From Longimicrobiales bacterium (GTDB lineage Bacteria; Gemmatimonadota; Gemmatimonadetes; Longimicrobiales; Gaopeijiaceae): a stretch of DNA of 34,984 nt. The stretch spans positions 1 through 34,984 of the forward strand of contig JANQDZ010000079.1 in NCBI GenBank assembly GCA_028278645.1, given 5' to 3'. Positions 16,870 through 24,887 of the stretch are shown here, one piece after another. A model generated the notes under the pieces. It was not told the origin of the DNA and did no database searches. It saw only the letters and a list, made by a program, of their open reading frames with translations. A program made the translations under genes and the position numbers. Within the stretch, counting starts at the first letter, position 1. Each line of letters opens with the position of its first letter.

Positions 16870-16941
16870 CGCTGGGGGCCGGGCCCCGTCCCTCCGGTTG
16901 GGCCCCCGGGGGTCCCGGGATGAATACCAAAGCGGCCGAGC

Positions 16942-18111
16942 CTACCCTCCGCCCGCCTCATACCCGTCGGTGAGGGTATTCATGAACGCCACGATGGACT
17001 CCATCTCCTCCGGAGTCAGTCCCAGGTCCCCCAACTCGTCCCGGTTCACGTTCGTGGGGACTTCCGGGCCGGGCCAAGGAGCCACATCCCGGGAATTGTA
17101 GAAGCTCACGACCTGGTAGAGTGTGTGGAAAACCCCGTTGTGCATGTAGGGCGGGGTCAGGGCAATGTTTCGTAGGGTCGGAACCCTGAAGAATCCGTTC
17201 AGCTCCGGATCCCCAACCACCGGGCCCAGACCCAAATCCACGTAGTCCACCCCATCGGGATTAAACTCCGCGGGCAAGAAGTAGAACGGGTTCTCGGGGT
17301 TCTTGGGTGTTCCGAGGTTGTCGTAGGTGAAGTCCGTGAACAGGGGCGGTGATCCGTCCGGTCCAGGGGCGCTGATGTGGCAGGCGGAACAGTTGCCCTT
17401 CTCCTCGCTCTCGAAGAGGGCCAGTCCCGCCAGCTCGTCCGGTGTAAGCTCCACCTCCCCTGCCAGGTAGAGATCGTACTTCGAGTCGAAGGGATTCAGC
17501 TCGTCGGTCATCTCGTAGGCCGCGATGGCGTCGGCCATGTACTCGTACCCTTGGTCGGCATCGTCCAAAGCCCCCTCCCCGTAGACCTCCTCGAATTGAC
17601 CACGGTAGGGAGCTTCCCGGATGGCGGCCACGACCGCTTCGGCGTCAGGGTTGGCCATCTCAAGCGGGTTCAGTGGTGGCCCTTTGGCCTGCTCCGCGAG
17701 GGATGCCGCCCGGCCATCCCAGAAAAGCCCGCCCACCCAGAGGCCTTCCTCCTCGTCGAAGGCCAGGGGCGGGATGTGTGCTGCGTAAGCAGCCGTCATG
17801 TCATTTCGGTTCCCGTACCGATCGGGGTGCACTCCCCGCGAGACGGGCAGTTGCTGGTTCGGATCTCCGAATCCGGCCGTGGGGGAGTGGCAATGAGAAC
17901 AAGCTTGTCCCGGGGGTGTGGACAGCATGGGATCGAAGAAGAGCAGCTTTCCTAGAGCTTCCTTGGCGGAGAGGGCGACCACCGAGTCGACAGTGGTCGA
18001 CCCTGCCACAGGGGCATCCGAATCCCCTTCAGAGGCTTGGCACCCCCCAAGAACCACGACGAAGAGAAGGACGGAAAGGGAAACCCGAAAGAAAGGACAG
18101 ACCTGTCTCAT
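16942..18111 (-). CDS. Dihaem cytochrome c peroxidase/MauG-like lipoprotein
   Basis: Protein of 389 residues from ATG 18111, with AGGAG seven bases upstream. A lipoprotein signal ends in VVVLGGC (Cys24). Two c-type haem motifs, CSHCH (Cys71) and CSACH (near residue 234), are spaced as in bacterial cytochrome c peroxidases and MauG. The family segments LGKLLFFDPMLS, GLFWDGRAASLAEQA, FRVPTLRNIALTPPYMHNG and MESIVAFMNTLT all match. It should act in the periplasm, reducing hydrogen peroxide or oxidising a protein substrate with haem electrons. The region 16870-16941 before the convergent GNAT-like gene is GC-rich with short stem potential but no T-tract. No dedicated partner gene is adjacent. Confidence 0.92.
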   Translation of the reverse strand: MRQVCPFFRVSLSVLLFVVVLGGCQASEGDSDAPVAGSTTVDSVVALSAKEALGKLLFFDPMLSTPPGQACSHCHSPTAGFGDPNQQLPVSRGVHPDRYGNRNDMTAAYAAHIPPLAFDEEEGLWVGGLFWDGRAASLAEQAKGPPLNPLEMANPDAEAVVAAIREAPYRGQFEEVYGEGALDDADQGYEYMADAIAAYEMTDELNPFDSKYDLYLAGEVELTPDELAGLALFESEEKGNCSACHISAPGPDGSPPLFTDFTYDNLGTPKNPENPFYFLPAEFNPDGVDYVDLGLGPVVGDPELNGFFRVPTLRNIALTPPYMHNGVFHTLYQVVSFYNSRDVAPWPGPEVPTNVNRDELGDLGLTPEEMESIVAFMNTLTDGYEAGGG

Positions 18112-18172
18112 GGCCGGACTCCTGAGGAAGAACCAGCTGACCCCCAATCCCCGCACTACCCCGTCTCATGCC

Positions 18173-18209
18173 AAATGAAAACGGGGGCGGTCGGTACGCA
18201 ACCACCCCC
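18173..18209 (-). terminator. Intrinsic terminator of the sucrose operon
   Basis: Read leftward, a 9-bp stem with one T-G wobble (18201-18209 with 18183-18191) and a 9-base loop is followed by GTTTTCATTT. It lies about 80 bases beyond the sucrose synthase stop and upstream of the cytochrome gene. Confidence 0.72.
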
Positions 18210-18290
18210 AGTGAGCTCTACCCAACGCCTCAGATCACCGGTGAGCCCCCGTCCCAGCGGCTTCGGATTCCTCACCGGCGCTCGCCTCCC

Positions 18291-20684
18291 TCAATCCAGG
18301 AGCATTTTCTGCGAGTGCCTCCGAAGCATGAGGCCATAAAACATGTCCAGGTAACGCCTGGTTTCTTCCCGCTCGATGTTGGTGATGTACTTCCAGAATC
18401 CGTAGATTCGGGAAAGGGACAGGAGCTTCTTGGCATGAAGCTCCCAGTTGTACTTTTCCTCCACCCGTGTGATGGCTGCGGCCGAGATCGAGTCCCAGAT
18501 CCCGGGGTCCCCTTCCGTCCGCCGGAAGAAATCCAACATCCGCCCGGAGGCCTCCTCGCCCCGATGCGGATCGATATGGAACCCCGAAATTCCGTCCTCC
18601 ACAATCTCCAGCGGCCCGCCGAAGCGGGTGGCAAAAACCGGAAGGCCCGAACTCATTGCCTCCACCACGGTGAGTCCGAAACCTTCGAAGAGCGCTGGCT
18701 GGACAAAGGCCCCTCTCTTATCGGCCACAGTCCGGTAAAGCTCACCAACGCGGTTCTTATCGGTCTGCATCTCGACCCAGCGGGCGTCTCCCTCGAGACC
18801 GTGTTTTTCAAACAACTCGTGCATCAGCTCGATCTGGACGCGCTCATCCCGGTCATCCGAATCCTCAGGATCCAGGAAGCCTCCGACCAGGAGGAGATTC
18901 GCCCGCTCCCGGAGCTCCGTGTTTCTGCCGTACCAGTCCGCGAGACCCGCCATGTTTTTGATCACGTCGAGGCGGGACATGGCAAACAGGATCGGCTTCT
19001 CAGGCTCCTTCAACTCCCCTCGGGCATAGGGAGCCGCGCGGCCAAAGATCAGGTCGGAAATCTCCTCCATTACCGTCGAGATACGTCGGTTGGGCTCGCT
19101 GTACGGAAAGAACACCCCCGGGTCCGCGCCAGGAGAGACAATGTTGAACTTGGGATCGAACGAATCAATTCCGCTGGTCACCCGATAGAGGCCCGGCATC
19201 GTGAAAGCCTGGTGGCTCTCATACTGACCCACGCTCTCTTCCGTCCCGGCGATCTCCTGGTAGCTGCTTGTAATGATGAAGTCAGCGGTATTCATCGAGA
19301 TGAGGTCGGCCGTGAATTGGCATGAGAAGTGGTACTGGTCATCCAACTCCTTCCAGTTCAGGTCGGAGTTCCTGTATTTGGTCTTTTCCAGGGCGTGGGC
19401 GATGTTGCATTGGGTTACGCCCATTCGACGGGACATCAGGCTGGCAACGAGGTTTCCATCGGAGTAATTCCCGATGAGGAAGTCCGGATTCCCCCCGAGC
19501 TCGGCCTTCAAGGCCCCTTCCGCGTCGATGGCGTAACGCTCCAGGTAGGGCCAGATCTCAAAGCGGGAGACCCACTGGGGGATCACCTCGCCTTCGGCAT
19601 TCCTGAATGGGACCCGGAGGATCCGCGCGTGCTCGGTCCCCATGATCGGTTCCAACCTCTGGTTGCAGGTCGTTCCCTGACTCTCCGGGATCAGCCGACT
19701 CAAAACCACGATCTGGGGTTCAACGTCCAGACCCTGCTCTCGAATCGATCTGCGCATCTCCCGCTCGAGGGCCCTGACCTGGTCTAGGATGTAGACGACC
19801 TGGCCACCAGTATCCGGCTTCCCGAGGACGCCAGCCTGCCCGAAGAACCCGTGCGGTGACAGGATGGCGATGGAGAAGATGATGGGGACCCGGGCAAGGA
19901 ACTCTTCGACCGCGTCAGGAGAAGGGGCCTCGAGGATGTCCATGAGGAGGGACATCGTGTCGCGAATGCGATCGGGACTCCGACCCCAACCCGGGGCAAA
20001 CCCGAGCCGTCTCAACTCGTCGAGGCCGTGGGCCTGCCAATGTTCATCATGAGTCCGGCCCTCCAAGAGAAGAAGAGCAGCCCGCAGCGCTTCCCTGAGC
20101 TCGGTCCAATCCCGAATCCCCTCGTTCAGCATTAGCTGAATCCCCCGGACCTGGTGGACCCGGAGGAAATCGTACAGTCGCTCCTTCCCTTCGTCCCCCT
20201 GAGAGAAGATCTGTGCCGACAGATGCCGGTTCAGGAAGTTCACGCCTTGTCCGATGGACCTCGGCTCGCTGAGCTTCGGGAACCCTCTCTCGAAAGGACT
20301 CAGGTCCACCTCCAAGGTCCACGGTCGCTCCTGTCCGTTTTCCTGGACCAGCCGCTCCTTCGCCTGGAGATAGTCTGAGACCGAGATCTCCCGGCTCATC
20401 AAGTCCTCGGAGTGGATGAGGACATACCGCCAGGTCGCAACCCGGCTTCGGATGGCCATAAAAAAGGAGGGCCCGTGGACTACCGCTTCCTGGGCGGACC
20501 GGATCAGGGACCGCATGTGGCTGTCCCTCAGGGCCGCTCCATCCTCCGTCTCACAGAACCGATCGAACTCGTACGTGAGGTCCGACCAAGCGAGAAAGGG
20601 CCTGTCGAGAGATCGGAACCGCCGAAGCAGCAGGTAGACCTCCTGGCGAAAGCCACTCAGAAGGCCGGGAAGGACGTCGATCAT
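18291..20684 (-). CDS. sus: Sucrose synthase
   Basis: Protein of 797 residues, matching the roughly 800 of the family. It reversibly converts sucrose plus NDP to NDP-glucose and fructose. The N-terminal 250 residues form the regulatory region typical of sucrose synthases. The GT-B domain follows, with KPDTGGQVVYILDQVRALE, NCNIAHALEKTKY, DVIKNMAGLADWYG (phosphate-binding Lys) and QPALFEGFGLTVVEAMSSGL. The family's closing motif is YGFWKYITNIEREETRRYL. At the two positions that set nucleotide preference in plant enzymes (Gln-Asn), I align Gln640 and Val646, so UDP versus ADP use is unsettled. Its ATG directly follows the stop of sucrose-phosphate synthase with no gap, implying coupled translation in a fructokinase-SPS-SuSy operon. 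Confidence 0.95.
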   Translation of the reverse strand: MIDVLPGLLSGFRQEVYLLLRRFRSLDRPFLAWSDLTYEFDRFCETEDGAALRDSHMRSLIRSAQEAVVHGPSFFMAIRSRVATWRYVLIHSEDLMSREISVSDYLQAKERLVQENGQERPWTLEVDLSPFERGFPKLSEPRSIGQGVNFLNRHLSAQIFSQGDEGKERLYDFLRVHQVRGIQLMLNEGIRDWTELREALRAALLLLEGRTHDEHWQAHGLDELRRLGFAPGWGRSPDRIRDTMSLLMDILEAPSPDAVEEFLARVPIIFSIAILSPHGFFGQAGVLGKPDTGGQVVYILDQVRALEREMRRSIREQGLDVEPQIVVLSRLIPESQGTTCNQRLEPIMGTEHARILRVPFRNAEGEVIPQWVSRFEIWPYLERYAIDAEGALKAELGGNPDFLIGNYSDGNLVASLMSRRMGVTQCNIAHALEKTKYRNSDLNWKELDDQYHFSCQFTADLISMNTADFIITSSYQEIAGTEESVGQYESHQAFTMPGLYRVTSGIDSFDPKFNIVSPGADPGVFFPYSEPNRRISTVMEEISDLIFGRAAPYARGELKEPEKPILFAMSRLDVIKNMAGLADWYGRNTELRERANLLLVGGFLDPEDSDDRDERVQIELMHELFEKHGLEGDARWVEMQTDKNRVGELYRTVADKRGAFVQPALFEGFGLTVVEAMSSGLPVFATRFGGPLEIVEDGISGFHIDPHRGEEASGRMLDFFRRTEGDPGIWDSISAAAITRVEEKYNWELHAKKLLSLSRIYGFWKYITNIEREETRRYLDMFYGLMLRRHSQKMLLD

Positions 20685-22871
20685 TCAGTGATTTTCCTCT
20701 TCTGGTATGCGAATGTGATCAAAGAAATGATAGTGTTGGATTCCCTCCAACACGCCCCAGGCATGGCTTCCGTCGGCGAAATACACCCGGGGGCGGCCAC
20801 GGATCTCCTCCAACTCCGGGGTATGGTTACCCACGACCACTCCCAGAGTCTCACCTGAGAGCATGTCCGCGTCGTTCCCGGAATCCCCGGCAACCAGGAT
20901 TCTGCCTGGAGCCAGATTCCACTTATGAGAAAGAAAGCGGATGGCCAGCCCGGGAGAAGCCCGAACGGGAGTCACATCCAGGTCCGTTTCATGGTCCAGC
21001 GTGGCGATCACTCTGAAGCCCTCCCGCCTCAGCCGGCGCCGGATTCGGGCTAGGCTCGGCCCTGTTTCCGGATCCAGCTTGAACCTCAACCGGAAAGGTG
21101 TACCCGCCTCTTCGTCCCAGGACTCCACCCCGGCCATGGCCAACAACGACTCTTTCACCTGCCAGGGCTGCCACCGGTAGTTAATCTGCCTTTCCCACGA
21201 CCTGTCCATCACCAAGGGTTCCCCGTAATAAATCTCCGTTCCGGTGGCGGTAATGAGGATGTCGGGGGCCCGGACCCCGAGCTCTTCGAGAGCCTCTAAC
21301 GCTCGGTCCAGGGTCCGGCCGGTGGCGATGCCGAATCCGACGTTGGATCCGGCTTCCTCCAGGGCAGTGATAAAAGCTTCGAGGGCACCCGCATTCCCGG
21401 TCAGGGTGTCGTCCACATCTGTGAGGAGGATCCGATCTAGTCGAGGGAACCGGCGGCGACGGGAAAGGGACCGGATACCCTCTTCGGCCGGAAGTCCGCC
21501 CAGGGTCTTTTCCACCTCGGTCAGATACCGGCTAGCGTGGGCCTCCCAGGAGAAATGCTGGTGAACGGCTTGCTTCCCGTTCTCGGACCAGGAATTCCAC
21601 CGGTCCGGGTATTCGATGGCCTCAAGCAGTTTTCGGCCGAGGGACTCCTGGTCGTGGGGATCCACCAACATCCCGTTTTTGCACGCTTCGAGGATGTCTT
21701 GGGGGCCACCATCGTTCGTCGCCACCACCGGGAGCCCGCTGGCTGCGGCCTCCAGGAGCGTCAGGCCGAACGGTTCGGTGAGGGCCGGGTTTACGAATAC
21801 TCCTCCTGACGCGGCGGCCATCCGGTATAACTGTGGAACGTCCTCCGACCGGTGTCCCTTGGGGTAGGCCACCGATCCGTAGAGATCGTATCGATCGATC
21901 AGGACGAGGGTCTCTGTGAGGACCCGTTTTGCTCCTGCCGGCATTTCCCTGATGTCATCCCGGTTCCCCATGACGAGGAGAAGGTTCGCCTTTTCCCTGA
22001 GGCCGGGGTTTTCCCCGAAGGCTTTGACGAGGGTTCCGAAGTTCTTCCGTTCGTCGGGCCGGGCCATGGCCATGATGAGGGGCTTGCCGGGATCGGCCAG
22101 GAAGCGATTCACCTCCAGCCCAATGGCCCCAAATTCCTGCCCGGCGCCCCGAGCGGTGGGAGAAAACCGACTGAGGTCCACCCCGGGTGGGATCACCACC
22201 ATCCTCTCGGGCTGATAGTGATCATAGATCTGGTACTGCTCCCGGACCTCCTGGCGGGTGCTGGCTATGACCAGCGCCGCGGTCTCCAGGGCTCCCTCCT
22301 CGGCCTCGATTCGCCTGGAGAAGTGGTAGCGCTCCTCCAGGGCCTCGGCCTGTTGCCCCTGCTCGAGGAGGCGGGCTTTTTTCACTCGGCCCAGGGAATG
22401 ACCCGTAAAGATGAACGGAACCCCGAGGATCTTGGCCACCTGGGACCCCACAAACCCTGCGTCGGCGTAGTGACCGTGAATTAGATCGGGTGCCCTTCCC
22501 CTGGCCCTCACCATCCGCATGATCTGATCCACCATGCTCGGGAGGTATGGCCAGAGGCTCTCTTTCAGCAGGTACCGCCGGGGCCCGAAAGGCAGGCGGA
22601 CAATCCTCACTGCGTCTCCCGTTTCTTCCCTTGGTTCAGAGTAGCTCGGGTCCACCCTTTTGTCCCACACCTGACGGGTCAGGACCTCGACCAGTTGGAT
22701 CTCCCGTTGTTGCGCCAAGATCCTGGCCTGGTCCATGACATAGAGGACCTGCCCGCCGGTATCCGCGTCCCGTCCCAGCTCGATGTCCCTCCCCCTGACG
22801 AGCCCGTGGACACTGATCGACAGGATATAGAGGCCAAGGACATCGCCGGGGAGATAGGGCTCAGTCGGCAT
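20685..22871 (-). CDS. sps: Sucrose-phosphate synthase with C-terminal sucrose-phosphatase domain
   Basis: Protein of 728 residues from ATG 22871 (GAAGGTGG upstream), overlapping the fructokinase stop by 11 bases. The GT4/GT-B domain (about 1-470) contains GRDADTGGQVLYVMDQARIL, LIHGHYADAGFVG, FTGHSLGRVKK, MARPDERKNFGTLVKAFG and ALTEPFGLTLLEAAASGLP, as in sucrose-phosphate synthases that join NDP-glucose to fructose-6-phosphate. The C-terminal HAD domain (about 475-728) keeps the nucleophile pair DVDDT (Asp485, Asp487), ATGRT, and the metal site GDSGNDADML. It could therefore dephosphorylate the product itself, unlike the inactive HAD domain of plant enzymes. It is the middle gene of the sucrose operon. 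Confidence 0.93.
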   Translation of the reverse strand: MPTEPYLPGDVLGLYILSISVHGLVRGRDIELGRDADTGGQVLYVMDQARILAQQREIQLVEVLTRQVWDKRVDPSYSEPREETGDAVRIVRLPFGPRRYLLKESLWPYLPSMVDQIMRMVRARGRAPDLIHGHYADAGFVGSQVAKILGVPFIFTGHSLGRVKKARLLEQGQQAEALEERYHFSRRIEAEEGALETAALVIASTRQEVREQYQIYDHYQPERMVVIPPGVDLSRFSPTARGAGQEFGAIGLEVNRFLADPGKPLIMAMARPDERKNFGTLVKAFGENPGLREKANLLLVMGNRDDIREMPAGAKRVLTETLVLIDRYDLYGSVAYPKGHRSEDVPQLYRMAAASGGVFVNPALTEPFGLTLLEAAASGLPVVATNDGGPQDILEACKNGMLVDPHDQESLGRKLLEAIEYPDRWNSWSENGKQAVHQHFSWEAHASRYLTEVEKTLGGLPAEEGIRSLSRRRRFPRLDRILLTDVDDTLTGNAGALEAFITALEEAGSNVGFGIATGRTLDRALEALEELGVRAPDILITATGTEIYYGEPLVMDRSWERQINYRWQPWQVKESLLAMAGVESWDEEAGTPFRLRFKLDPETGPSLARIRRRLRREGFRVIATLDHETDLDVTPVRASPGLAIRFLSHKWNLAPGRILVAGDSGNDADMLSGETLGVVVGNHTPELEEIRGRPRVYFADGSHAWGVLEGIQHYHFFDHIRIPEEENH

Positions 22872-23907
22872 AGTCCCACCTTCGCAGATAACGAGCGTAC
22901 AAATCGGCGTCGGGCGGGATGGCCCCTCGGATCCGGCAGAGCTCCCCCGCGAACTCCGAAGCTCTACGGAGGCTGAGCGATATGGGCCATCGTCCGAAAA
23001 TCCCCAGGACGAGAACGGCGCTGAATCCGTCACCGGCTCCCACCGTGTCCACGGTTTCGGAAACCGCCATGGCGGACTGTTGAATCACACCTGCCTCAGT
23101 TACCGCCAAGGACCCTTTTTCTCCCGACGTTACGACCAAGTTTCTTATCTCCAGGTCCTGCCGCATCCGGGCGACTGTTTCCAGGAGGTCGAAATTGTTG
23201 TCCACTGGCAGGTCCAGGAGCCGGAATGCTTCGTCCCGGTTCACTTTGACCCAGTCGGCCCCACGGACATGGTTCTGGATCTCGTCCGGACTCCACCATG
23301 GATCCCGAAGGTTCACGTCCACAAAAACCGGGATTTTGAGGCGGTCCTTCAGGTGAATCAGGGTTTCCGCAGCACCTGCCTCCCTCAGCCCTAGAGACCC
23401 GTGATAAAGCACAGCGGCGCGGTTCAGGTCCGAATCTGGAGGAAGCCCCTCGATCCCCACCGCGTCGTAAGCCTGTTCCGACTCGATGTGATACGTCGGC
23501 TGATCACTCTCCAGGTGGGCCGTGACCCGTCCGGTAGGGCGGGTTTGATGAATCTGAATCCCGGATCGATCCATTCCCCATGACGCCATCCGGTCGAGAA
23601 TCTCCCTTCCCTCCCCATCCCTCCCCACCGCGGAGACCATGAGCGGATTGGCCTTGAAGCCCCGCAAGTGCCAAGCGACGTTGAAAGGCGCGCCGCCCAG
23701 CACTCGACTACCGTCGGGAAAATGGTCGAACAAGGCCTCACCAAATATCAGCGGGCGGAAACGACCCCGGCCTTCGGGGGTCTTCCGGCCGTTCGGTGAC
23801 GGATGGCTCGGGTCCATTTCGGGGTTGGTCAAAAGGGCGAACTCTCGGAATCTCAGGAGCCAGGTCGGTCCTGGGCTTAGCGAAAGGTTCCTTAAGAAGT
23901 TACACAT
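22861..23907 (-). CDS. PfkB-family fructokinase
   Basis: Ribokinase-fold sugar kinase. Starting at ATG 23907 (GAAGGGG five bases upstream) it has 348 residues; ATG 23817 would give 318 without a visible ribosome site and is closer to the family length, so the first 30 residues are uncertain. Family motifs are IFGEALFDHFPDGSRVLGGA with PFNVAWHL at the sugar site, VDVNLRDPWW, DWVKVNRDEA, VTSGEKGSL and the catalytic TVGAGDGFSA with its Asp base. Fructose is the likely substrate because sucrose synthase, encoded two genes downstream, releases fructose, and phosphorylation yields the substrate of the adjacent sucrose-phosphate synthase. It is the first gene of the operon. Confidence 0.9.
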   Translation of the reverse strand: MCNFLRNLSLSPGPTWLLRFREFALLTNPEMDPSHPSPNGRKTPEGRGRFRPLIFGEALFDHFPDGSRVLGGAPFNVAWHLRGFKANPLMVSAVGRDGEGREILDRMASWGMDRSGIQIHQTRPTGRVTAHLESDQPTYHIESEQAYDAVGIEGLPPDSDLNRAAVLYHGSLGLREAGAAETLIHLKDRLKIPVFVDVNLRDPWWSPDEIQNHVRGADWVKVNRDEAFRLLDLPVDNNFDLLETVARMRQDLEIRNLVVTSGEKGSLAVTEAGVIQQSAMAVSETVDTVGAGDGFSAVLVLGIFGRWPISLSLRRASEFAGELCRIRGAIPPDADLYARYLRRWDYAD

Positions 23908-23962
23908 GTAAGCCCCTTCGGAAACACCGGAGCGGGAACGGACCGGGCCGGAAAGGCACGAA

Positions 23963-24769
23963 ATGGCGAAGCAGCGGAAGATGTTGGCCACCGACATGGA
24001 CGGGACGGTCATCCCTCTCGAGGTGAACCCTCAGAGGGAAGCGGAAATCTCAATCTTCCGAGAAGCAGTGACCAAAAAGCAGGACCTTTCGCTGGCCTAC
24101 GTGACGGGGCGTGACCTCCCACTTGCCCTGAAGGGGATCCGGCAACACCGACTTCCTGTCCCAGATACACTGGTCTGCGACGTGGGAACCTCGGTCTATC
24201 ACCAAACCAGTTTCGGCTTCGGAGAGGACCCCGAATATGTGTCCCTCATGGAGGAGGCCAGGGGTGGCCTGGACGTCCGGGAGGTCCAGAAAGAACTCAG
24301 CCACCTTTCGGGCCTTCGCCTCCAAGCCGACGATCGCCAGACCAAATCCAAGCTGAGCTACTATCTACCGCCCGAAGGTGGGCATGAGGAAATCATGTCT
24401 TCCGTGGACCAGGTCCTGGCCGAGCTGGGTGGGAAGCTCCAAGCGGTCTACAGCGTCGGTGCACCCCACGGAACAGGACTCCTGGATATCCTCCCCGCCG
24501 GTGTGGCAAAAGACTTCGCTATCATCTACATCCACGCTCGGGAACGACTCGATCAGGAGTCCCTCGTCTATGCAGGCGATTCGGGAAACGACGTCGCTGC
24601 CATGCTCACCGGATTCAACGCCATCATCGTCGGAAACGCCACCCCGGGGTTGAGGGAAGAGCTCACCGCCCGTGGCACAGAAAAGGGGCTTTTGGACCGA
24701 CTCTACTTCGCGGATGGATACTACGCAGCCGGGGTTATGGAGGGGTGCCGGCACTTCGAGATCCTGTAG
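23963..24769 (+). CDS. HAD-family sucrose-6-phosphate phosphatase-like protein
   Basis: Protein of 268 residues with GGAAAGG ahead of the ATG. HAD motifs are intact: ATDMDGTV (nucleophile Asp10 and Asp12), VTGRDLPLAL, a lysine region SKLSYYLPP and the metal-binding GDSGNDVAAM. The segments DVGTSVYH, GLLDILPAGVAKD and GVMEGCRHF fit cof-type phosphatases of the sucrose-phosphatase group. It is transcribed away from the sucrose operon with a gap of only 55 to 145 bases, depending on the fructokinase start. It would remove the phosphate from sucrose-6-phosphate, duplicating the HAD domain of the synthase. Phosphatase activity on other sugar phosphates, such as mannosyl-3-phosphoglycerate, cannot be excluded. 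Confidence 0.85.
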   Translation: MAKQRKMLATDMDGTVIPLEVNPQREAEISIFREAVTKKQDLSLAYVTGRDLPLALKGIRQHRLPVPDTLVCDVGTSVYHQTSFGFGEDPEYVSLMEEARGGLDVREVQKELSHLSGLRLQADDRQTKSKLSYYLPPEGGHEEIMSSVDQVLAELGGKLQAVYSVGAPHGTGLLDILPAGVAKDFAIIYIHARERLDQESLVYAGDSGNDVAAMLTGFNAIIVGNATPGLREELTARGTEKGLLDRLYFADGYYAAGVMEGCRHFEIL

Positions 24770-24841
24770 GGCCCGCCTCCCCGCCGTATCCGGCAACCCC
24801 ACCCGGTCTCCTGCGCATCGTACCGAGTAGCAACTGTACCT

Positions 24842-24873
24842 CGTATCGGTCCCCATGACCGATCATCGATACG
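24842..24873 (+). promoter_or_regulatory. Alternative hairpins ahead of the PDZ-protein gene
   Basis: ATCGGT (24845-24850) can pair with ACCGAT (24858-24863), and CGTATCG (24842-24848) can pair with CGATACG (24867-24873). The two folds share bases and exclude each other. They lie 15 bases before ATG 24888, close to its ribosome site (GGAG, 24876-24879). The structure is visible; regulation is conjecture. Confidence 0.35.
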
Positions 24874-24887
24874 ATGGAGTCGAACCA

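Noticed and set aside
16870-16920. GC-rich stem between the GNAT-like and cytochrome genes as a terminator
   Set aside because: Only a 7-bp stem with a 20-base loop is available and there is no T-tract in either direction.
18168-19325. A 385-codon open frame antisense to sucrose synthase
   Set aside because: It lies within a gene with unmistakable family motifs and its own translation matches nothing recognisable.
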